From Nocardiopsis sp. TSRI0078 (GTDB taxonomy: Bacteria > Actinomycetota > Actinomycetes > Streptosporangiales > Streptosporangiaceae): 64,000 bases of DNA. This document shows positions 1 through 8,150 of the stretch, one piece after another (within the stretch, counting starts at the first letter, position 1; every line of letters starts with the position of its first letter). The notes under the pieces were generated by a model that did no database searches, was not told the DNA's origin, and saw nothing but the letters and a program-made list of their open reading frames with translations. The position numbers were made by a program, and so were the translations under genes. The stretch is from positions 141,699-205,698 of the forward strand of contig NZ_LWLB01000037.1 of NCBI RefSeq assembly GCF_001905145.1. Reading direction: 5' to 3'.

Positions 1-118
1 GCGCACGGATCCGTGCTTCGCCGGATGGCCCCGGGCGCTTCGCCTTTTTCGGGCTTTTGCTGTTCTGGACAGACATTTTGCCTGGTGGCGGTGATGATGG
101 GAGGCGAAGGAGGGGGTT

Positions 119-1102
119 ATGGTCAATCCGGTTTGGGTGGGAACACTGATGTTCGGCAGGGTCCCGATCGGCGTGCGTCTCTACAGCGCGCGCGAACGCA
201 GGGGGCCCGTGCTGCACCAGTTCGAACGCGGTACCGCCGACCGCATCCGCTACGTCCGCGTCAACGAGCGCACCGGTGAGGAGGTCGCGAGCGAGGACGT
301 CGTGCGCGGGGCCAGGACGGGGCCCGAGGACGAGTACGTGGTCCTGGAACCGGAGGAGCTGGAGGAGATCCTCCCGCACGGCTCGCGCACCATGGGGCTG
401 ACGGGCTTCCTGTCACAGGGCGCCGTGGACGCGCTGTGGTACGCCTCCACCTACTACGTCGCCCCCAGGGCGGCGGCCGACGCCAAGCCCTACCAGCTGC
501 TGTACACGGCCCTGGAGCAGACCCGCCGCTCGGGCGTGGCCACCGTCGTCCTGCGCGACCGCGAGTCCCCCGTCCTGATCGAACCGAACCGGGGCGTGCT
601 GTCGGCCTCCACCCTGTGGTGGCCGGACGAGGTCCGCGAGCCCGACGACGTGATGCCGCCCGTGGCCCACGCGGCGCTGACCAAGAGCGAACTCGAACTG
701 GCCAGGGAACTGGTCAGCGCGCTCTCGACCGAGTGGGACCCGCGGGACTACGAGGACAGCTACGGCCGGCGCCTGACCGACCTGGTGCGGGCCAAGGCCA
801 AGGGCGGCACGTTCACCCACCGCCCCGAGCAGGCCGCGCCCCCGGAGGAGGCGTCCGGGCTCGACGAGGCCCTGCGCCAGAGCCTGCCGGAACAGCGCGG
901 CAGGGGTACGCGGTCGCGCGTCACGCGGGAGCGGACGCGCGCGCGTGGCGCCAGGGTCGAGAGGAGGCCCGAGGGCCGGGTCACCAAGCGCGAACTCCTC
1001 CAGCGGGCCTCGGAGCTGGACGTGCCGGGCCGGTCGAAGATGAGCAGGGACGAGCTGGAGGAGGCCGTCGGGCTGACCGGTGCCGACGGCCGCCGTCCCT
1101 GA
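119..1102 (+). CDS. ku: Ku protein, DNA double-strand break end-binding (NHEJ)
   Basis: This 327-residue protein opens with VNPVWVGTLMFGRVPIGVRLYSA, split here as VNPVWVGTLM then FGRVPIGVRLYSA, the classic bacterial Ku N-terminus. The Ku core runs to about residue 245. The last 80 residues are Arg/Lys-rich and end in a segment resembling a SAP or Rho-N helix-extension-helix (KRELLQRASELDVPGRSKMS), which in actinobacterial Ku is a DNA-binding tail. Ku homodimers thread onto broken ends and recruit the ligase LigD. No ligD lies in this window. The ATG at 119 is preceded by a good GGAGG about 9 bases upstream. The only uncertainty is the exact partner ligase. Confidence 0.93.
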   Translation: MVNPVWVGTLMFGRVPIGVRLYSARERRGPVLHQFERGTADRIRYVRVNERTGEEVASEDVVRGARTGPEDEYVVLEPEELEEILPHGSRTMGLTGFLSQGAVDALWYASTYYVAPRAAADAKPYQLLYTALEQTRRSGVATVVLRDRESPVLIEPNRGVLSASTLWWPDEVREPDDVMPPVAHAALTKSELELARELVSALSTEWDPRDYEDSYGRRLTDLVRAKAKGGTFTHRPEQAAPPEEASGLDEALRQSLPEQRGRGTRSRVTRERTRARGARVERRPEGRVTKRELLQRASELDVPGRSKMSRDELEEAVGLTGADGRRP

Positions 1103-1145
1103 GGTCCCCCTCGGCCGCGCCGCGAGCGGGGACGGCAGCGGGGGG

Positions 1146-1174
1146 TTGACGGATCCCGCCGCCGAGCCGATAGT
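1146..1174 (+). promoter_or_regulatory. Predicted promoter of the CBM2 esterase gene
   Basis: TTGACG at 1146-1151 and GATAGT at 1169-1174 are separated by 17 bases, a good vegetative-type promoter for an actinomycete. It sits about 80 bases upstream of the GTG start at 1257, and the palindromic operator at 1178-1191 covers the expected transcription start. Confidence 0.55.
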
Positions 1175-1177
1175 GCT

Positions 1178-1191
1178 TGGGAGCGCTCCCA
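1178..1191 (+). promoter_or_regulatory. CebR/CelR-type cellulose-response operator
   Basis: The 14-base perfect palindrome TGGGAGCGCTCCCA is identical to the operator bound by the LacI-family repressors CebR (Streptomyces) and CelR (Thermobifida), which release DNA on binding cello-oligosaccharides. It lies just downstream of a predicted promoter and upstream of a CBM2-carrying secreted esterase. This suggests cellobiose-induced expression. The repressor gene is not in this window. Confidence 0.85.
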
Positions 1192-1256
1192 CAACCGCCG
1201 CCGACCGTTGCCCCGAGAAAACGCCCCCTGACCCCCCGTCGGAAAAGGCCCGGAAC

Positions 1257-2561
1257 GTGACCAACGAACGCACGCACATCGTCACCAGGGCGATCGGCAC
1301 ACTCGGTGCCGTCGTCCTGCCCATGCTTGCAGCACTCCTGATCACCGCGCCCCCGGCCTCGGCCGCCACCCTGACCGAGGTCACCGACTTCGGCCCCAAC
1401 CCCAGCGGCCTGCGGATGTACCTCTACGTACCGGACGGTGTCACCGAGGACCCCCCGGTCCTGGTGGCCCAGCACTGGTGCACCGGGACCGGACCGGTCT
1501 TCCACCAGAACACCGAGTACGCCTCCCTGGCCGACCAGTACGGCTTCATCGTCATCTACCCGTCCGTCACGCGGAGCAGCCAGTGCTTCGACGTGTCCTC
1601 GCCCGAGGCGCTGAGCCGGGGCGGCGGCAGCGACCCGGTGGGCATCCACTCGATGGTCGACCACGTCCTTCGCACCCACGACGCCGACGCCGAGCGCGTG
1701 TTCGTCACCGGAGTCTCCTCCGGCGCCATGATGACCAACGTCATGCTGGCCAACTACCCCGACGTGTTCGCCGCCGGCGCGGCGTTCAGCGGGGTGCCGT
1801 TCGGCTGCTTCGCCACCACCGACGGCTCCGGCTGGAACAACGCCTGCTCCACCGGCACGATCAGCCGCACCCCGCAGGAGTGGGGCGACCTGGTCCGCGC
1901 CTCCTACCCGGGCTACACCGGCCCCCGGCCGCGCATGCAGCTGTGGCACGGAACCGAGGACGACACCCTGGACTACGTGAACTTCGTCGAGGAGATCAAG
2001 CAGTGGACCAACGTCCACGGCCTCAGCCAGACCCCGGACAGCACCGACCAGCCCCGGCCCGGCTGGACCCGCACCCGCTACGGTGCCACCGGCGACCAGG
2101 CTCCCGTGGAGGCCGTCAGCCTGCAGGGCACCGGCCACAACCTGTTCGAGAGCGGTATGGCGGCCCGCGCGATCACCTTCTTCGGCCTTGATGAGGACTC
2201 CGGCTCCGACCCGGGCCCCGATCCCGACCCCGAGCCGGGCACCGGCGACTGCAGCGTCACCGCCACCACCAACGCCTGGAACACCGGCCTGACCACGTCC
2301 CTGACCATCACCAACACCGGCACCGCCCCCCTCGACGGCTGGTCCCTGGACTTCACCCTCCCCGACGGCCAGGCCATCACCTCCGGCTGGAACGCCGCCT
2401 ACAGTTCCGACGGCGGCACGGTCACCGCCGCCAACGTCTCCTACAACGCCACCATCGCCCCCGACGCCAGTGTGAGCATCGGCTACCAGGCCACCCACAC
2501 CGGCGACGCGGGCCGGCCGACCGGATTCACCCTCAACGGCTCGGCCTGCTCCGCGGGCTGA
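1257..2561 (+). CDS. Secreted PHB-depolymerase-family/CE1 esterase with C-terminal CBM2
   Basis: This 434-residue secreted esterase starts at GTG 1257, after a GGAAAAGG ribosome site. It has a signal peptide with a hydrophobic core around residues 15-30 ending in ASA. The alpha/beta-hydrolase domain carries the nucleophile elbow GVSSGAMM and a late His in GTGHNLF; the oxyanion region reads QHWCTGTG. A Pro/Asp-rich linker (about residue 325) leads to a roughly 100-residue family 2 carbohydrate-binding module (CSVTATTNAWNTG, then GWSLDFTLP). The family includes PHB depolymerases, acetylxylan esterases and feruloyl esterases. The CBM2 and the CebR-type operator upstream favour a plant-polysaccharide esterase over a PHB depolymerase. 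Substrate is inferred. Confidence 0.88.
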   Translation: MTNERTHIVTRAIGTLGAVVLPMLAALLITAPPASAATLTEVTDFGPNPSGLRMYLYVPDGVTEDPPVLVAQHWCTGTGPVFHQNTEYASLADQYGFIVIYPSVTRSSQCFDVSSPEALSRGGGSDPVGIHSMVDHVLRTHDADAERVFVTGVSSGAMMTNVMLANYPDVFAAGAAFSGVPFGCFATTDGSGWNNACSTGTISRTPQEWGDLVRASYPGYTGPRPRMQLWHGTEDDTLDYVNFVEEIKQWTNVHGLSQTPDSTDQPRPGWTRTRYGATGDQAPVEAVSLQGTGHNLFESGMAARAITFFGLDEDSGSDPGPDPDPEPGTGDCSVTATTNAWNTGLTTSLTITNTGTAPLDGWSLDFTLPDGQAITSGWNAAYSSDGGTVTAANVSYNATIAPDASVSIGYQATHTGDAGRPTGFTLNGSACSAG

Positions 2562-2568
2562 CCCCGGC

Positions 2569-2601
2569 GCGGCGCGGCTCCCCCGGGAGGAGCCGCGCCG
2601 C
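2569..2601 (+). terminator. Strong hairpin terminator after the esterase
   Basis: A 13-bp GC stem (2569-2581 with 2589-2601; core arms GGCGCGGCTCC and GGAGCCGCGCC) closes a 7-base loop directly after the esterase stop codon. There is no U-tract, as is usual in high-GC actinomycetes. Confidence 0.7.
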
Positions 2602-2746
2602 CCCCGTTCACGCGAACCCCGCGGAGCGCCCTGTTGACCGGTCCCGGGTGCGGGTATCTTCCCTTCGTCCGCGTGGAGGCCACGGTGTGGTGGACATGCG
2701 CACCACGGAGGGTCGACCAGCGTTTCGCGCGGTGCAGGGAGGTTCC

Positions 2747-3577
2747 ATGGCTCGGCCGGTCGGTTCGGCACCGGTTCCACGGCACTACCTCATGTGCCGG
2801 CCCACCCACTTCGCGGTCGAGTACGCGATCAACCCCTGGATGGACCCCGACGCGGGGGTCGACCGCGCACGGGCCATCCGGCAGTGGGAGCGACTGCGCG
2901 ACCTCTACCTCTCCCTGGGGCACCGGGTCAGCGAGATCACCCCCGTCGAGGGCCTTCCCGACATGGTCTTCGCCGCCAACGGCGGCCTGGTCGTGGACGG
3001 CAGGGTCTACGGCGCGCGCTTCGCCAGCGCCGAGCGCACCCCCGAGGGTCCGGCCTACCTGGACTGGTTCCGCAAGGCGGGCTACACCGAGGCCCGCGAG
3101 CCCAAGCACGTCAACGAGGGCGAGGGCGACTTCGTCACCATGGACGACGTGATCCTGGCCGCCACGGGCTTTCGCACCGAGGCGGCCGCGCACCAGGAGG
3201 CCGAGCGCTTCCTCGGCCGCCCCGTCGTCACCCTCCAGTTGACCGACCCGCGCTTCTACCACCTGGACACCGCGCTGTTCGCGCTCTCCGGGGAGCAGGT
3301 CGCCTACTACCCCGGGGCCTTCTCCGCCGGAAGCCGGCGGGTGCTGCGCGCGCTCTACCCCGACGCGCTCCTGGCCACCGAGGAGGACGCCTCCGTGCTC
3401 GGCCTCAACGCCGTGTGCGACGGACACGACGTCGTCATCGCCGCCGAGGCCACCGACCTGGCCGGCCGGCTGCGCGCCCTCGGCTACACCGTCCACCCCG
3501 TCGAACTGGACGAACTGCGCAGGGCCGGAGGCGGCGCCAAGTGCTGCACCCTGGTACTGCGCGACGCGGACGTCTGA
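2747..3577 (+). CDS. ddaH: Dimethylarginine dimethylaminohydrolase-like amidinohydrolase
   Basis: This 276-residue protein has the pentein (guanidino-group-modifying) fold. Landmarks are FAANGG near residue 76, EGEGDF near 124, the catalytic-His segment FYHLDTALF near 170 and a C-terminal catalytic Cys in GGAKCCTL (Cys266 or Cys267). Enzymes of this family hydrolyse methylated arginines to citrulline and methylamines, or arginine/ornithine-related guanidines. The ATG at 2747 is chosen because GGGAGG lies 6 bases upstream; longer in-frame starts lack a ribosome site. A guanidino-catabolism locus lies about 1.5 kb downstream, so a role in arginine-derivative breakdown is plausible. The methylation state of its substrate cannot be read from sequence. 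Confidence 0.85.
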   Translation: MARPVGSAPVPRHYLMCRPTHFAVEYAINPWMDPDAGVDRARAIRQWERLRDLYLSLGHRVSEITPVEGLPDMVFAANGGLVVDGRVYGARFASAERTPEGPAYLDWFRKAGYTEAREPKHVNEGEGDFVTMDDVILAATGFRTEAAAHQEAERFLGRPVVTLQLTDPRFYHLDTALFALSGEQVAYYPGAFSAGSRRVLRALYPDALLATEEDASVLGLNAVCDGHDVVIAAEATDLAGRLRALGYTVHPVELDELRRAGGGAKCCTLVLRDADV

Positions 3578-3782
3578 GGAAAGGCGGCCGCCATTCGCGC
3601 ACATTCGTGCGGAATACGACCAGCGCAGGGGGACGGATGTGGGAAACGCCACTCCGGGGCAGGGGAGAACCGCAGGTAGCCACAGGTCACACAAGTGCGA
3701 AAGCCCGGGGAGCGCGGGGAAGGAGCATGCTTGTGACGACGGCCCCTGGCCGTACGCCTTCGCCGCAATAAAGTCTGGAACC

Positions 3783-4409
3783 GTGAAGACCAGACAAAGC
3801 AGACCCCCGCGTCGAATCAGGGAACAGCAGATGATCGACGCCGCCGTCACCGTGTTCTCGCGCGGTGACTACCACACGGTCAGCATGGAGGAGATCGCCG
3901 CGGCGGCCGGGACCTCCAAACCCACGGTGTACCAGTACCTGGGTTCCAAGGAGGGGATCTTCACCGCCTGCGTGCGCCGGGAGACCGACCGGCTCGTCGA
4001 GGCCGTGCGCGCCGCCGTGCACGACCCGCACGCCCCGGCGGGGGAGGACCCCCTGCGCCGGGGCATGCACGCCTTCTTCGCCTTCGTCACCGGCAACCGG
4101 GAGAGCTGGACCGTGCTGTACCGGCGGGCCGCCCTGCGCGGCGGACCCCTCGCGGAGGAGACCGCCCGGCTGCGCGACCGGGTCGTGGCCGAGGTCGCCG
4201 GGCTCATCACCGCCTGCACGCGCGGCGACTACGGCGGCCTCGACGCCAGGGACGCCCAGCTGCTGGCGCGCGTCGCGGTCAGTACCGCCGACGCCTTCGC
4301 CGACTGGCTCCTGGAGCACCCCGAGGAGTCCCCCGAGGCCATGGCCGGACACGTCACCGAGCTGACCTGGTCCCACCTGCGCACCCGCCGCGGGGCCGGC
4401 GGCGCCTGA
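3783..4409 (+). CDS. TetR-family transcriptional regulator
   Basis: This 208-residue regulator carries a TetR-type N-terminal HTH: MIDAAVTVFSRGDYHTVSME, then EIAAAAGTSKPTVYQYLGSKE. The C-terminal ligand domain is unassigned. The GTG at 3783 was chosen because it begins at the usual distance before the HTH. It lacks a clear Shine-Dalgarno sequence, and TAAAGT at 3769-3774 sits where a -10 box for a leaderless transcript would be. The gene follows ddaH after 205 bases and converges on the aldehyde dehydrogenase pseudogene. Its target is unknown; nearby guanidino-compound genes are candidates. Confidence 0.85.
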   Translation: MKTRQSRPPRRIREQQMIDAAVTVFSRGDYHTVSMEEIAAAAGTSKPTVYQYLGSKEGIFTACVRRETDRLVEAVRAAVHDPHAPAGEDPLRRGMHAFFAFVTGNRESWTVLYRRAALRGGPLAEETARLRDRVVAEVAGLITACTRGDYGGLDARDAQLLARVAVSTADAFADWLLEHPEESPEAMAGHVTELTWSHLRTRRGAGGA

Positions 4410-4461
4410 CCCGTTCCGGCCGCCGCGGGACGCCCGTGCCCCGGCGCAGGGCGCATGCGCC

Positions 4462-5040
4462 TCAGCGCAGGGCGCTCCTCATGTGCTTGACGCGGGTGTA
4501 GTCCTCCAGGCTGTAGGCCGACAGGTCCTTGCCGTACCCGGAGTGCTTGAACTCGCCGTGCGGCATCTCCGAGGCGAGCCTCTGGTCGACCCCGTTGGCC
4601 AGGCGCACGGCCTCCTCCTCGTCGGAGAACCGCTGCACGGTGACGGGCCGAAGACCTCCTCGCGTACGATCTCGTCGTCGGCGCGCAGCCCCGACACCAC
4701 GGTCGGCGCCAGGAAGAAGCCCTCCTCTCCCACCCGGTGCCCGTCGGGCTCCACCACCGCGTGCCCGGGCAGGCGCTCCAGTAGTCCGTTGACGCGGGCG
4801 AACTGGTCGGCGTTGTCGAGCGGACCGAAGTCGTCGGCCTCCTCGGAGGATCTTCCGGTGACCTGTGCGGTGGCCTGCCGGGACGGCTCGGCCACGAAAG
4901 CGTCGTGGATCTCCTCGTGCACGAGTACGCGGGTGGCCGCGGTGCAGCCCTGGCCCGCGTTGAGGAAGGCGCCCGCCACCAGGCCGGAGGCGGTACGGGC
5001 CGGGTCGGCGTCGTCGAAGACCCGCGCCGGAACAGGCGGC
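4462..5040 (-). pseudogene. Decayed aminobutyraldehyde-type aldehyde dehydrogenase
   Basis: Fragments of one aldehyde dehydrogenase survive in two minus-strand frames. The first (about 5040-4645) holds FDDADPARTASG, the catalytic-Cys motif NAGQGCTAATRV and EIVREEVFGP. A small deletion near 4643 shifts the frame, and the rest (VTVQRFSDEEEAVRLANG, then SEMPHGEFKHSGYGKDLS and YTRVKHM) follows to the stop at 4462. About 40 residues that should separate LANG from SEMPHG are missing, and the NAD-binding N-terminal half is absent. The C-terminal motif is typical of gamma-aminobutyraldehyde dehydrogenases (PatD/KauB-like). It lies downstream of a TPP enzyme and a ureohydrolase, so it probably once oxidised 4-guanidino- or 4-aminobutyraldehyde. 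Confidence 0.82.
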
Positions 5041-5488
5041 CCAGCATGAGGATGACCGTCCACGGAAGAGGTGGGCAGCACGATGAGCATGGCGGAGGCG
5101 TTGACGGTGTCGGACGGCAAGGTGCCCGCGAGGATCAGCGCCGGGCAGCCCACCACGGCGGTGCCCTGCACCCGGTTCGGCCTCGGCTTGTGCGGTGCGT
5201 TCGGGGCGGTCGGCTCCGGACCCAGGGGCGTGGGCACGGCTTGCTCCGGGGAGGAGGCTCCCGTGGCCGGCCACGGGAGGCTTGTCGTCGGGGGACGGGC
5301 GCCCGGGCCCGCGCGGCGCCGTTGGCGCGCGGACCCGGACGTGGAGCCCGGGGGCTCCGGGCGCGGGGAGTGGATTCCCGCGCCCGCCGGGCCGGGGCCT
5401 GCGGCGGACACGGGAGGGGTGTGGTGCTCCCGGACACCTCGTGCCCGGGAGCGGGGACGGCCGTCGGGGACCCGCGGGCCCCCGGCGG
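5041..5488. other. Gap between the dehydrogenase remnant and the TPP enzyme
   Basis: No supported gene is seen in this 448-base stretch. It lies where the missing N-terminal half of the dehydrogenase would be, and reads as eroded sequence with no recognisable motif on either strand. Confidence 0.5.
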
Positions 5489-7114
5489 TCATCCGTCCAG
5501 GTGCGTGGGGGCGAACAGTCCCAGCACCATGGGCAGCACGACCACGCTGGGGCCGGGCTCGGCCAGGGCCGCGGCAAGGTCCTCGCGCAGCCGCTCGGGG
5601 CCGGTCACCGTGGCGGGCACCCCGAAGGCGGCGGCCAGCGCCGCGAAGTCGGGGCGGGCCAGTTCGGTGTGGGTGGCCTCCCCGAAGGAGGCCTCCATGT
5701 ACTCGCGCAGGACGCCGTAGCCGCCGTCGTCGACGATGAGCCACGTCACGTCCAGGCCGTGCTGGCGTGCGGTGGCCAGTTCGGCGATCGAGTACATGGC
5801 GCCGCCGTCGCCGGAGACCGCCAGCACGGGACCGCTTCCGGCCGCCGCCGCGCCCAGGGCGGCGGGCAGCCCGTACCCCAGGCCGCCCGAACCCTGCGCC
5901 GAGTGCACCTGGCCCCCGCGCGGGTCCCACGCCGACCACGCCCAGTAGGCCAGCATGGTCATGTCCCAGAAGCTGGGGGCGTCGTAGGGCAGCGCCTCGC
6001 GCACCGCCGCCAGCACCGCCCGCTCCGCGTCCAGGTCCTGGGCGTCCAGACGGGCGGCCACGTCGGCCCTCACCCTCGCCGCCTCGGCGGCCGCGTCGGG
6101 GTCTGTGGAGCGGCGCCCCGCCCTCCGGGCCAGGGCGGCCAGGGTCAGCGCGGCGTCGCCGTGCACACCCAGCGCCGGGTGGTTGGACTCCAGCTTGCCG
6201 AGGTCGGCCTCCACCTGCACCACGCGGCCCCTCGGCGCGAGGGTGTGGTAGTTGCTGGACAGCTCGCCCAGCCCCGAGCCCACCACCAGGAGCACGTCCG
6301 CGCCCTCCAGGTAGTCGGTGGTGTGCCGGTCCTCGATCCAGGACTGGAGCGAGAGCGGGTGGTCCCACGGGAAGGCGTCCTTGCCCCCGAAGGTGGTGGC
6401 CACCGGCGCCTGGAGCGCCTCGGCCAGCTCCAGCAGCGCCGCCTGCCCGCCCGAACGGCTCACGCCGCCGCCCGCCAGGACGACGGGGCGCCGGGCGCCG
6501 TCCAGCAGGCGGGCGGCCTCGGCCACCACCTCGGCGCGGGGCACCAGCGGTTCCGGGACGGGGTCCACGTCCACCACGGGCGGTGTCACGACCGTCTCCA
6601 GCAGCACGTCCTGCGGGATCTCCACCAGCACCGGGCCCGCCGGGGCACTGGCGGCCGTGCGCCAGGCCTCGGCCAGCGCCGAGGGGATCTGCGAGGTGTG
6701 CCGCACCGTGAACACCGACTTGGTGACGCCCGTGAAACTGGCGGACTGGTCGGGCAGCTCGTGCAGGTATCCGTGGCGTCCGCCGCCCAGCCCCGCGCGC
6801 GGGACCTGGCTGCTGACCACCAGCACCGGTGCGCCGGCCGCCCTGGACTCCTGGAGGGAGGCCAGGGTGAGCAGCGCGCCCGGTCCGGTGGAGACCAGCA
6901 GGGGCGCCACCTCGCCGGTGCGGCGGGCGTACCCGTCGGCGGCGAAGGCGGCGTTGTTCTCCACCCGGCTGGACACGAACCGCAGCCGGGGCGCCCGCCG
7001 CAGTGCGTCGAACAGCCCCAGGGCGTGCTGTCCGGGGATGCCGAAGGCCACCCGTGCCCCCAGGGCGGTCAGGGTCTCGGTGACCAGGTCACCGCCGCAT
7101 CGCCGCGCGTCCAC
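5489..7114 (-). CDS. Thiamine-pyrophosphate enzyme, acetolactate synthase/2-oxoacid decarboxylase-like
   Basis: This 541-residue protein has the three-domain layout of the acetolactate synthase superfamily. The N-terminal PYR domain has the cofactor-activating Glu in SSRVENNAAFAADGYA (about Glu52), the middle domain follows, and the C-terminal PP domain has GDGGAMYSIAEL followed by WLIVDDGGYG as the Mg-TPP motif. It starts with GTG at 7114, four bases after the ureohydrolase stop, so it is probably translationally coupled. Its neighbours (ureohydrolase, symporter, dehydrogenase remnant) suggest a role like AruI, which decarboxylates 2-ketoarginine to 4-guanidinobutyraldehyde. That assignment is inference from context; the family also contains oxalyl-CoA, benzoylformate and acetolactate enzymes. 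Confidence 0.85.
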   Translation of the reverse strand: MDARRCGGDLVTETLTALGARVAFGIPGQHALGLFDALRRAPRLRFVSSRVENNAAFAADGYARRTGEVAPLLVSTGPGALLTLASLQESRAAGAPVLVVSSQVPRAGLGGGRHGYLHELPDQSASFTGVTKSVFTVRHTSQIPSALAEAWRTAASAPAGPVLVEIPQDVLLETVVTPPVVDVDPVPEPLVPRAEVVAEAARLLDGARRPVVLAGGGVSRSGGQAALLELAEALQAPVATTFGGKDAFPWDHPLSLQSWIEDRHTTDYLEGADVLLVVGSGLGELSSNYHTLAPRGRVVQVEADLGKLESNHPALGVHGDAALTLAALARRAGRRSTDPDAAAEAARVRADVAARLDAQDLDAERAVLAAVREALPYDAPSFWDMTMLAYWAWSAWDPRGGQVHSAQGSGGLGYGLPAALGAAAAGSGPVLAVSGDGGAMYSIAELATARQHGLDVTWLIVDDGGYGVLREYMEASFGEATHTELARPDFAALAAAFGVPATVTGPERLREDLAAALAEPGPSVVVLPMVLGLFAPTHLDG

Positions 7115-7118
7115 GGGC

Positions 7119-8066
7119 TCAGGACCCGTGGTTCAGCGCCAGGACGCTGACCAGGTCGTAGGCCACGTGCGAGGCGGCGGTGGCCGTGATCTGGGCGTGG
7201 TCGTAGGCCGGTGCGACCTCCACCACGTCGGCGCCCACCAGGTTGCAGGTGGACAGCCCGCGCAGGATCTCCAGCAGCTCGCGGCTGGTCAGGCCGCCCG
7301 CCTCGGGGGTGCCGGTGCCGGGCGCGTGCGCGGGGTCGAGCACGTCGATGTCCACCGACACGTACAGCGGGCGGTCGCCGATGCGCTGGCGCAGCGCGTC
7401 GGCGATCTCGTCCACGCCCTTGCGCATGACGTCGGCGGAGGTGACGATGCCGAACCCGAACCGGCGGTCGTCCTCCAGGTCCCTCTTGCCGTACAGCGGG
7501 CCGCGGGTGCCCACGTGGCAGATGGCCTCGGTGTCGAGGATGCCCTCCTCCACGGCCCGGCGGAACGGGGTGCCGTGGGTGTAGGGCTCGCCGAAGTAGG
7601 TGTCCCAGGTGTCCAGGTGGGCGTCGAAGTGCAGCATGGCGATCGGTCCGTGCCGGCGGTACAGCGAGCGCAGCAGCGGCAGCGCGATGGTGTGGTCGCC
7701 GCCCAGGGTGACCAGGCGTGTGCCGGCCCGCACGAACTGGGAGGCGGCCTCGTCCAGGGTCTCCACGGCGTCGCCGACGGAGTAGGGGTTGACCGCGATG
7801 TCGCCGCCGTCGACCACCTGCGCGGTGGCGAACGGGGACACGTCCAGGCCCGGGTTGTAGGGGCGCAGCAGGCGGCTGGCCTCGCGGATGGAGGAGGGCC
7901 CGAAGCGCGCGCCGGGGCGGTAGGAGACGCCGGTGTCGAAGGGGACGCCGACCACGGCGATGTCGGCCCGCTCCACCTGGTCGATGCGGGGCAGCCGGGC
8001 GAAGGTCGCCGGTCCGGCGAAGCGCGGTACGAGGCTGGAGTCGGTGGGTCCGATCGGTGCGTTCAT
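7119..8066 (-). CDS. speB: Agmatinase/guanidinobutyrase-family ureohydrolase
   Basis: This 315-residue ureohydrolase carries the binuclear Mn signature: GGDHTI (His125), HFDAHLDTW (Asp148, His150, Asp152) and SVDIDVLDPAHAPGTGTPEA. The family removes urea from agmatine, 4-guanidinobutyrate, arginine or related compounds. The ATG at 8066 is preferred over an upstream start at 8114 because the homologous sequence begins there and GAGAGGGA precedes it. In the order symporter, ureohydrolase, TPP enzyme, it is the middle gene of a minus-strand operon controlled from the 9.6-9.9 kb region. The TPP enzyme and dehydrogenase remnant favour 4-guanidinobutyrate (GbuA-like) over agmatine as substrate, but both remain possible. 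Confidence 0.88.
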   Translation of the reverse strand: MNAPIGPTDSSLVPRFAGPATFARLPRIDQVERADIAVVGVPFDTGVSYRPGARFGPSSIREASRLLRPYNPGLDVSPFATAQVVDGGDIAVNPYSVGDAVETLDEAASQFVRAGTRLVTLGGDHTIALPLLRSLYRRHGPIAMLHFDAHLDTWDTYFGEPYTHGTPFRRAVEEGILDTEAICHVGTRGPLYGKRDLEDDRRFGFGIVTSADVMRKGVDEIADALRQRIGDRPLYVSVDIDVLDPAHAPGTGTPEAGGLTSRELLEILRGLSTCNLVGADVVEVAPAYDHAQITATAASHVAYDLVSVLALNHGS

Positions 8067-8150
8067 CGGGTGGTGGTGTCCCTCTCTCGGTCGGTGCTGT
8101 CGGTGGTGCCGCACGGCCGGCTCCTCACGCCGCGGCCGTGGGTTCCCTGG

